A DNA stretch of 64,000 nt. It comes from Moniliella sp. 'wahieum' (taxonomy: Eukaryota; Basidiomycota; Moniliellomycetes; Moniliellales; Moniliellaceae). Every line of letters begins with the position of its first letter. The stretch's first letter is position 1. The stretch lies in contig RSEE01000029.1 in assembly GCA_003971905.1 (NCBI GenBank), positions 186,001 to 250,000 of the forward strand, read 5' to 3'. The notes beneath the pieces were generated by a model. That model was not told where the DNA came from. It saw only the letters and a program-made list of their open reading frames with translations, and did not search any database. Position numbers and translations under genes: made by a program. Positions 56,609 to 64,000 of this stretch are shown here, piece by piece.

Positions 56609-59600
56609 ATGCCTCTCGTCCGTCTCGAGACGGAGAACTTCAAAAGCTACCGCGGCAAGCAGATCATCGGGCCCTTCTACTCCTTCAGCTGTGTCATTGG
56701 CCCCAATGGCAGCGGCAAGTCCAATCTCATGGACGCCATCTCTTCGTCCTCGGTGTCAAGAGCCAGCAGCTGCGCTCCAGCCAGCTCCGCGATCTCATCT
56801 ACCGCGGTCGCCGCGACGAGGACGACGATGCCTCCGACGACGAACAGGCCCGCTCCGCGCGGCCAGGGTTCAGGCCAGCGCGCCTCGGTCAAGGCCATTT
56901 ATCGCGATGGCCGCGGCGCAGAGCACGAGTTCATGCGCACGTGAGTTTCTCTCTTGCTCTGTCCCTCTGGTCATTGACCCACCTTTGATGTCTTAGCATT
57001 TACCTCACAGGCGGCAGCGAGTACCGCCTGAATGGCCGCGTCACTTCCTACGCGCAGTACAATGCCAAGCTGATGCAGTTCAACATCCTTGTCAAGGCAA
57101 AGAACTTTCTCGTGTTCCAAGGCGACGTGGAGGCTGTTGCCTCCCAAAGCGCCAAGGATCTGAGCAAGTTGGTGGATCAGATCAGTGGATCCCTCGACCT
57201 CCGCGACGAGTATGAGCAAGCCAAGGTCGCCATGGATAAGGCGACTGAGAACTCCACGTTTGCCTTCAACAAGCGTCGGGGCATCAACTCTGAGATCAAG
57301 CAGTTCCGCGAGCAGAAGAGCGAAGCCGAACGATACGAAGCGCTTCTCGATGCCAAAGACGACTCGTTCGTCAACACCTGCTCTGGAAAATCTTTCACAT
57401 CGACCAGGACGTGACCCGCCAAACCGAGACGATCGAAAACTGAGCGCCCAGCTTGCCGAACTGCAAGACCGAGCTGGAGACGAAGAACAGAGCGTCATGG
57501 CCGCCCGTACGGCCGCAGGACGTGTGCAGCGCGACATTCTGGCTCAAGAAACCGAAATCAAGCGAACCCAGGCTGAGCTGAGCGAGGCACAGCCTCGATT
57601 GGAAGCTGCCGAGACACGCATTGACTATTCTCGGCGCGCTATTGCGAATTCCGCTCACGTTCGCGAGCGCGTTGAAGCTGATTTGGCCAAACACAAGGAC
57701 AAGGTCGCCAAACTACAAGCTGATCGGACGGCTCAGGCTGCAGCTGCAGCTGCAGAGGCGCGTCGTCAGGCGGCTGCCGAAGCTGCCGGTCTGGCACTCA
57801 ATGAGCAAGACCATGCCGAGTACCTTGAGCTCAAGGCCATTGCCGAAGGCCGCGCCCTTCCCGAACGGCAACAGTTTTGCCACAATGGAGCGCTCGCTGC
57901 GCGCCGCGACAGAAGCGATCCGAAGCTGGAAGATAAGGCCGCAGTGCGTCCAGCCAGAGGGAGCGCCTGCAAGAGGAACAAGATCGTCTTCCCCCTTCGG
58001 TCGATGCCGAAGCGCGTCTCTCCAGTTAGATTCTGAGCTGGCCCGCACGGGCTGAGGCGGAGCAGCCGCACAGCGCGGGAGGAGATTCGGTCAAGGGAAC
58101 GGGTGTTGCAGCAATCCCTCCAAGAGACGCTGAACCGTCTTCTTCAAGCTCAGCGGACCAGCGCGAGTCGGATCGCGCGGTACGAATGCGAGAGACCATC
58201 TCGACTCTCACGCGTCTCTTTCCCGGCGTGCGGGGGCGCATCATTGACCTGTGTGAACCGACGCAAGCAAAATATGGCACAGCCATCTCACCGTACTGGG
58301 ACGAAACGCGGACGCGATCGTGGTCATCATGAGAAACGGCGATCGACTGCATTGAGTACATGCGCAACCAGCGCGTCGGTCAAGCTACTTTCATCCCCCT
58401 TGACACCATCCAAGTAAAACCCATCAACGATCGTCTCCGCAGCTTGGTCAAAGGTGCCCGCTTGGCCATCGACGTGATGCGTTTCCCCCCTGCTGTTCTG
58501 CGTGCAGTCCAGCACGCATGTGGGAATGCGCTCGTATGTGATAACATGTCCATTGCGCGCAAGGTCGCATACGAGCACCGTCAAGAGGGCAAGGCGGTCA
58601 CCCTCGAGGGCACCATCATTCACAAAAGTGGTCTTATTACCGGTGGACAAGACCACCAGGCACCAACCCGGCGGTGGGATGAAAAGGAACTGATGGGACT
58701 ACAGCGGCAAAAGGACACGGCGCATGCTGAGCTCAAGGAACTGCAAAAGCGTAAAATTGCCCTGGGCGACGACAGCAGCATCACTGGGCAAATTGGAACG
58801 ATTGAAGCTGAAATTGCGGGGTGCGGGACGAGGTGCGTGCGTTGGAGAGCAAATTGGCTGACCTGGCCGAGGAGGAATCTGTGGCCGAGGCCCAGCTGGA
58901 GCAGGTTACGCCTCAACTGGAGGAGGCAAAAGCCGCCGTAGCTGCCGAGGAGGCCCGGACGAGTGGTTTGCGGGCCGCGATTGCCGCTGCGGAGGATGAC
59001 GTGTTTGGTGACTTTTGCGAGCGGATTGGGGTTCCCCACATCCGTGCCTATGAGGAACGACAAGTCCGTCTGCTCGAAGCCCGCTGCTGCCCGTCTCCAA
59101 TCTGAAACGCACGTCAAGCGTATCACTCACCAGCTCAACTTTGAGCTGCAGACGGTGGCTGGCGTAGAGGAACGGTTGCAGACGTTGGCACGGTCGATCG
59201 AGAAGGAACGGAGCAAGATGGAAGCTGCCGAGGCGCAGCGGGACGCAACGCTGTCCGAGGTGGAGGAACTGCAGCGACAGAGCCAGGTTGCCTCCAACCG
59301 TCTCACGCAGCTCCAGGCGGAACATGACAGGCCAAGCAAGCCTTGTCTGTGGCCAAGCGGAGTGCTTCCCAGGCCATCCGTGCGCTCGACAGCGCCCATC
59401 GGCAAATCGCCGCGGTAACGACACGATCGCACGTCTGGGTTCGGACCGTCTTGATGTCTACCGCCGCTGCCGATTGGAAGTGGTGGACTTGCCCTTGAGC
59501 CGGGGCGACTTGGCCAGTGTGCCGCTGATGAATGCCGCGGACGAAGAGAGGCGATGGACTTGGACCAAGACTCGACCAAGCCTATTCACATTCGCGACTA

Positions 59601-60337
59601 CGGGATTCGGGTCGAGTATGACGACTTGACCGACGAAGAAAAGCGGGATGGCTCGGAGCAGATGGAGCAGACGTTTTCCGAGCGAATTGAGGAGGCAAAC
59701 TCGGAGATTGATCGTATGGTGCCCAACATGAAGGCCAATGAGCGTCTGGGAGACACGGAGACCAAGTTGGCCCAGACCGAGCAAGAATTTGAGCGCTCGC
59801 GCCGTGAAGCCAAGAAGGCCAGGGACGAGTTTGCGCGGATCAAGCGCCGGCGTTGTGAACTGTTTAATCGGGCCTACCGCCACATCTCTGAGCGCATCGA
59901 CCCTCTACAAGGAGCTCACCAAAGGCCGCGCGGCTCCCATGGGTGGCATTGCCTACCTCTCGTTGGAAGATACAGAAGAACCGTACCTGAGCGGAATCAA
60001 GTACCACGCCATGCCGCCCATGAAGCGTTTCCGTGACATGGACCAACTCAGTGGCGGGAAAAGAAACGATGGCCGCGTTGGCCCTCTTGTTTGCCATCCA
60101 CTCCTACCAGCCAGCGCCGTTCTTTGTATTGGACGAGGTGGATGCCGCGCTGGATTCGCAAACGTAGCCAAGGTCAGCGATTACATTCGGCAGCACGCGA
60201 ATGATGCGTTCCAGTTCATCGTCATCTCGCTCAAGGCATCGTTGTATGAACGCTCGCAAGCGCTTGTGGGCATCTATCGCGATCAGGCAGTCAACTCGTC
60301 CGCGACCTTGACACTCAACCTGGAGAGTTATGCGTAG
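56609..60337 (+). CDS. SMC1: cohesin subunit SMC1
   Basis: Structural-maintenance-of-chromosomes ATPase of the cohesin ring, about 1,220 residues as expected. The N-terminal ATPase half begins [20 protein letters not shown] with the Walker A motif [15 protein letters not shown] near 56700-56745. [15 protein letters not shown] follows. An intron lies near 56941-56996. The block [20 protein letters not shown] leads into the coiled coil. The hinge contains [20 protein letters not shown] and [16 protein letters not shown] at about 58380-58650. The C-terminal half has [14 protein letters not shown]. The signature motif near 60048-60075 reads LSGG then [11 protein letters not shown] across a frame change. 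Walker B reads [20 protein letters not shown] near 60120-60170. The end is LTLNLESYA at 60337. Many frameshifts are present, including one T lost right after Walker A. Confidence 0.94.
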
Positions 60338-61327
60338 CCCCGCTGGTTCTCTTGGGCATGTTGCTTCCCAATGGCTGCTGCGGCCGAACTGTCGGTGCGC
60401 TTGATGTATCTGTTGATCACGTCGGTCACGTTGGATGTTGGTCCCCCCCCTGTTCCTTTCCTGGCTCTGGACGGCCAGGCTCGATGTATATTTTTTTCCA
60501 GACGCTATACCTGTTGAAGCTTCAACCTTGATGTAGTGTTCCCCGCCAACACAGTCGAGGGGGCTAGCTCAGCGCTGCGCAGTGGCTGATGGGTTGGGTA
60601 GGTCAGGATACCAAAGCGGCAGGCGGAGCAGCTAGGTGGGCCTGACTGGGCCGTGTTCGACAACAGCTGGATGGCCAGCGACGAGGGGGGACTGGGGTGG
60701 CGGCCTGAGGCGGATGACGTTTGTTGGACGTTGAGTTGGATGGTGCCGGTGACACGATGCATGAGCCTGCCGCTGAGGGCATGCGCATGGTAGTTGGTGT
60801 GTGATGTGTGTGTGACCGCGACTGCGTTTACATTTCAATTTGCAATGGCACATGAGAATGCCCAAGGCAGAATGCATCCGAAATGGCCCGTAGCGCGCAG
60901 CGCGTAAAACAGAACAGCGGAACGACCCCAGTAATTGGGAATTACCAGCACCAGACGGCACCAGACAGCGCCAGACAGCGCCAGACAGCACCCGACAGCA
61001 CAACAGCAGCGGCCGGCCAGGCCCGCGTCAGACGCGCGGGCTGCTCAGCGCAGGCGCTCTGGCTGAGCTCAGTCTTAGCATTCAGGCGCTGAGCACTGAA
61101 TGAATGCGCGCTGAATGAAGACAAAAATGCGCACGCAGGCTCACGCGCTCTGGGCGAGCATGTTTCTCCCCGTAGATCCCTCGTTTTTTGGCGCGCCAGC
61201 GCGCAGCGCGCCATGTGGGCGCTGCGCCCAGCTGAGCCCTGGCTTTCGTGTGGCATCCACTTTCGCCCAATGCCACACCACACCCCCCCGCTCCCTGCCC
61301 CACCATCTCTCTCCGCCTTCCCCCACC
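60338..61327. other. intergenic with a CCAGACAGCG repeat
   Basis: About 990 bp between SMC1 and the next plus-strand gene. It carries the tandem repeat at 60949-61002 and a C-rich leader close to 61328. No gene was recognised. Confidence 0.5.
60949..61002. repeat. tandem CCAGACAGCG repeat, about five degenerate copies
   Basis: A 10-11-bp unit is repeated with small changes (CCAGACGGCA, CCAGACAGCG twice, CCAGACAGCA, CCGACAGCA). Confidence 0.85.
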
Positions 61328-62634
61328 ATGACGGCGCCCGACAGTCCACCCGCCGCGTCCCGCTCCTCGTCCCCAACGACTCTTTGTCGACGCCCCTCGC
61401 CCGCACTCACCCCACCCCCCATGGGCCCCCCCGTGCCTCCGAGGGCGGCGCCACTCTCGTTGATGCCGCCTCCCCTAAACAAACCTTCCAGATGCCGCGG
61501 CAGCGTCTCCGGCAACCACCCCAGCCTTACTCTCTGTTCCTCCGGATGCCGACGCCAACAACACACCCTCAGCGCCCCTCTCGTCCACCCCCTTCGATGC
61601 TGCCACGTCCGACGTGGAGAAGCAGCAGCCCCAACAACCTGTCTTTGCCGATGGCGCTCCCCGCCGGGGTGTGCCCAAGCGGCCGGAGGAGTTTGGGCTA
61701 GCGGGCAAGAAACTGGCCTTTGGTGCGCCCTTGCCTGATAGTGGCTGCATTGACCCAGTCAAGCCCTCGTGGTGGCAGATGTGGCGCATCCCTGGGCCGC
61801 TGAGCCTGCACACCCGCCAAGGCTGGTACCTGCTCATCTTCCATATCATTGGCGCTGTCTTCATCTCGGCTGGGGCCAACTTTGGTATTGCCTGTGCCAT
61901 GTACCGCAAGAACCAGGAAACAACATCACCATGTGGAAGCTCAACGACAATACCATTGCTGGTGACATGGCCGTCACCATCCTCATCCAGGGCACTGTCA
62001 CATACGTCATCACGTCCACCATGGTGCATCGCGACTTGTACAAGGGTGTCGTGGCACCTCTTAGCCGGCCCTGGCCCTATCTCTTGCACCTCCCTTCCAC
62101 TCCGAATCCCCAAGGCACCAAGTTCCTCGGCACCCGTCTGCCCTCCCAGGTGCCCGCCGGACAGTCTCTTCCCGTGGGCCCGCTCGTCACAGCCGAGACA
62201 GGCAAGTTCAAGGCATTTTGCCTCTGGTTCATCCGCTTTATCTTTTGCGGCACGGAGCGCAACGACATTCTTGCCCCCTCCATCAGCTTCAGCCAGCGTT
62301 TCCAGCGTTTGCTCTGGACCATCGTTCAGGGCCTTGGAATTTCGGCGTTGGTGGTCTGGGCTCCATTCTGGGGCATTTCCCTCTGTATTGTCGCCCCGAT
62401 CTGGACTGGTCACCAAATGGCTCACACTGGGTAGGTCCCGCCATCAAGTGCACCTATGGCGGTATCCTGGCGCTTGTCACCAATCCTTTCATTTGTCTCA
62501 TGGCCATGGGGGCCGAGTACAACGTCAAGCGCGCCTATCCGGAACTTCAATTATGGCGCGATGACGAGCTGGCCCCAATCAACCGTCAACTGGCCGCCGC
62601 AGAGCCTTCCGCCGAAGCTCCCGAGACGAGCTGA
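61328..62634 (+). CDS. multi-pass membrane protein, possibly DUF2456 family
   Basis: Predicted integral membrane protein of about 430 residues; function unknown. The N-terminus, starting MTAPDSPPAASRSS at 61328, is long and disordered (Pro/Ser/Ala-rich). A conserved block follows: PSWWQMWRIPGPLSLHTRQG, then membrane segment GWYLLIFHIIGAVFISAGAN near 61830-61880. A second reading frame holds TIAGDMAVTILIQGTVTYVI and the basic loop HRDLYKGVVAPL. LALVVWAPFWGISLCIV-like hydrophobic segments follow near 62330-62400. The last block reads GPAIKCTYGGILALVTNPF, and the tail ends AEPSAEAPETS at 62634. The pattern of an amphipathic leader, a TIAGD segment and a basic loop recalls fungal DUF2456 proteins. 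Frame changes lie near 61500, 61920 and 62415. Confidence 0.55.
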
Positions 62635-63184
62635 ATCTGTCTTGATGTTGGGGCCGTGTACCCGATTTGCGTTTTCCTGTCGTCCACCGTGTCGATGACC
62701 AAGCCATCGCCCTCGAGCGCATCATGAACTTTCGCGACCGGATTGGCTGCTATTCCCTCGTTTTCAGAGCTTGCCACCGCCGGCTTGCAAGCTACTCGGC
62801 TACCAGACTTTCTTTTCGTTTCATGCGTTCCGTCGTATCTAGATAATCATCTGCTGCCATGCTGGCCTACTCTTTCAGCTTGCCTTGAGGTTCGTAAGTG
62901 ACCATGTAGACCCAAATATCGGCAGATGCCTTCGTCAAGTTGGCTCCACGTACTTCTGAAAGAAGGCCATTGGACCTGGAGCGATAGGTGTGGGGCGTGG
63001 TCTTGCTCAATTTCATCGGCCTCTAATTCAAAACGCCTTGACAGGACGCCAATCCGTCAGAGGGAGGAACTGTTTATAGGTACGGTGGCTCCCTCCAGAT
63101 GTAAGGCAGGTGAGAATCAACGATAACCGGTAACTTTCTTCGTTTATTCATCAAATCCATGAAGTCGAATTCAAGCCCACACTG
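62635..63184. other. intergenic
   Basis: About 550 bp, AT-richer than average. Nothing was recognised in it. Confidence 0.45.
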
Positions 63185-63769
63185 GTGAGAGGCCAACCGG
63201 GTTCTCGCTCACTGGTAAGATGTACCATGCAGGTTATCCCCATATACTTGGTGCCAAAGCTGTCAGTAGCCCGTATACATAGCATGTTGCATGATGCAGG
63301 TCAGTTGTTTTGCAAGGGTCCCCCTGGAAATTTATCGCACAACTATCTTACTACCACTTATGTTGACCGTTCGGGACCGCAAACGGCTACGGCCAAAAAC
63401 GCATTTACGAAGCAACGCCAGCGCGGCCGGGCGATGTGGGAGCAGAGTCGACAGGAGCTGCTCCAGAAGCTGGACGCTGACGATGGTCGCCATGTGATTG
63501 AGCACAGCAACCCGCTGAACCACAATAGGCTCTCCGACATTCCGTCCGCCCCGTGCCTCAAGCTCTCTGACCAGCAGGTTCAGGTTGGTCTCCAGCTCCG
63601 CACGCTGTGCCGCTCCACGCGCAGCATGTGCAAGTGCGGCGTCATGTCCTCGCTGGAGCACATCATCGTGTGCACCCGCTCCCAGGCCAAGTTTAGTGCG
63701 TTGCATGAGGCAGTGCGGGAGCCCATTCTCCAGCTCGTGCGCTGTATCCCAGACACTCACATCCGCTAG
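63185..63769 (+). mobile_element. degenerate retroelement fragment, C-terminal end of a LINE-like polyprotein
   Basis: The frame at 63185-63769 contains LSDQQVQVGLQLRTLC, then CKCGVMSSLEHIIVC, then KFSALHEAVREPILQLV. This order of a LSDxxFxxxLxLRL segment, a CxCG...HxxxC zinc-knuckle-like motif and a (R)HxAxRD segment is typical of the region after the reverse transcriptase in non-LTR retrotransposons. No reverse transcriptase motif, poly(A) tail or target-site duplication can be seen nearby, so this is a remnant or the tail of a diverged copy. The DNA just left of the frame gives no further support. Confidence 0.5.
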
Positions 63770-63869
63770 CGAACCTATGGTGGAGGAAGGGGATGGGACG
63801 AGGCGCAGACGGAGAGCACAGGGCACTGACTACCGCGTGACGGGGCCTGGAGCACTCGGAGGATCAGGA

Positions 63870-64000
63870 ATGGAGGTGGACCAGCGCTGCGCGACACGGG
63901 ATCGCAGGAGGCGCAGAGCGCGTACCGGGTGCACGAGAGCATTGCGTCGCCTTTGGAACGCCGGGAGAAGGAGCTGCTTCGGCTGCTGGAACAAGCAGAA
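63870..64000 (+). CDS. possible start of a gene that runs off the right edge
   Basis: An ATG at 63870 opens MEVDQ. Allowing one missing base near 63884, the frame continues DTGSQEAQSAYRVHESIASP and then ERREKELLRLLEQAE to the window edge. The composition (charged, helical, no stops) looks like real coding sequence, but only about 43 codons are visible. The family is not recognisable and the start is uncertain; an in-frame extension to the left is possible. Confidence 0.3.
   Translation, partial: MEVDQRCATRDRRRRRARTGCTRALRRLWNAGRRSCFGCWNKQ

Noticed and set aside
1-64000. Genome-wide programmed ribosomal frameshifting
   Set aside because: The break points share no slippery codon plus stop context and most fall in or beside plain homopolymers, unlike known programmed sites.
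1-64000. tRNA, rRNA or CRISPR features
   Set aside because: I looked for B-box-like GGTTCGA words, rRNA blocks and evenly spaced repeats. Only chance words inside coding genes were found (for example near 6416).

Overview
The window is a nuclear chromosome segment of a filamentous or dimorphic fungus, most likely a basidiomycete. It is GC-rich, genes lie on both strands, and most carry short GT-AG introns of about 50-85 bp. The best taxonomic clue is a dynein heavy chain gene that contains only the C-terminal part of the motor (stalk, AAA5, AAA6). This split is known from Ustilago maydis and from Agaricomycetes. The class cannot be fixed from the sequence alone.

Layout, left to right: an MCT-type MFS transporter (-); 20S proteasome alpha-3/PRE9 (-), sharing a short head-to-head promoter with the split dynein gene (+); a kinesin-4 (-), tail to tail with dynein; a coproporphyrinogen oxidase (HEM13) locus broken into two halves on opposite strands; a ROM2-like Rho GEF with DEP, DH/PH and CNH regions plus a long Pro/Met/Asn-rich tail (-); cytosolic serine hydroxymethyltransferase (-); a DHA1-type MFS transporter (+); PRP4 of the U4/U6 snRNP (-); a probable Shr3-type ER chaperone (+); a CSC1/DUF221 channel (+); an unrecognised protein (-); a 3.2-kb gene-poor interval full of short repeats; sorting nexin SNX4/ATG24 (+); clathrin heavy chain (+); ribosomal protein S15 (+), with an intron inside its start codon; a large low-complexity conserved protein (-); cohesin SMC1 (+); a multi-pass membrane protein, possibly of the DUF2456 family (+); a degenerate retroelement fragment (+); and the possible start of a gene running off the right edge.

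These are mostly unrelated housekeeping genes: trafficking (clathrin, SNX4, dynein, kinesin), one-carbon metabolism, splicing, cohesion, cell-wall signalling and transport. There is no operon-like unit and no gene cluster of obvious common purpose. I found no tRNA or rRNA gene, CRISPR array or complete transposon.

A feature of the whole window affects every gene model. Almost every conserved gene is broken by single-base frameshifts, usually repaired by adding one base in or next to a short run of one nucleotide. Dynein has at least thirteen and clathrin four. The simplest reading is an unpolished draft assembly rather than pseudogenes. CDS coordinates therefore span from start to stop and include introns and frameshift points. 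I saw no convincing new biological system. The items most worth following up are the inverted HEM13 locus, the split dynein, the insertion in the kinesin motor, the ROM2 tail and the split start codon of RPS15.
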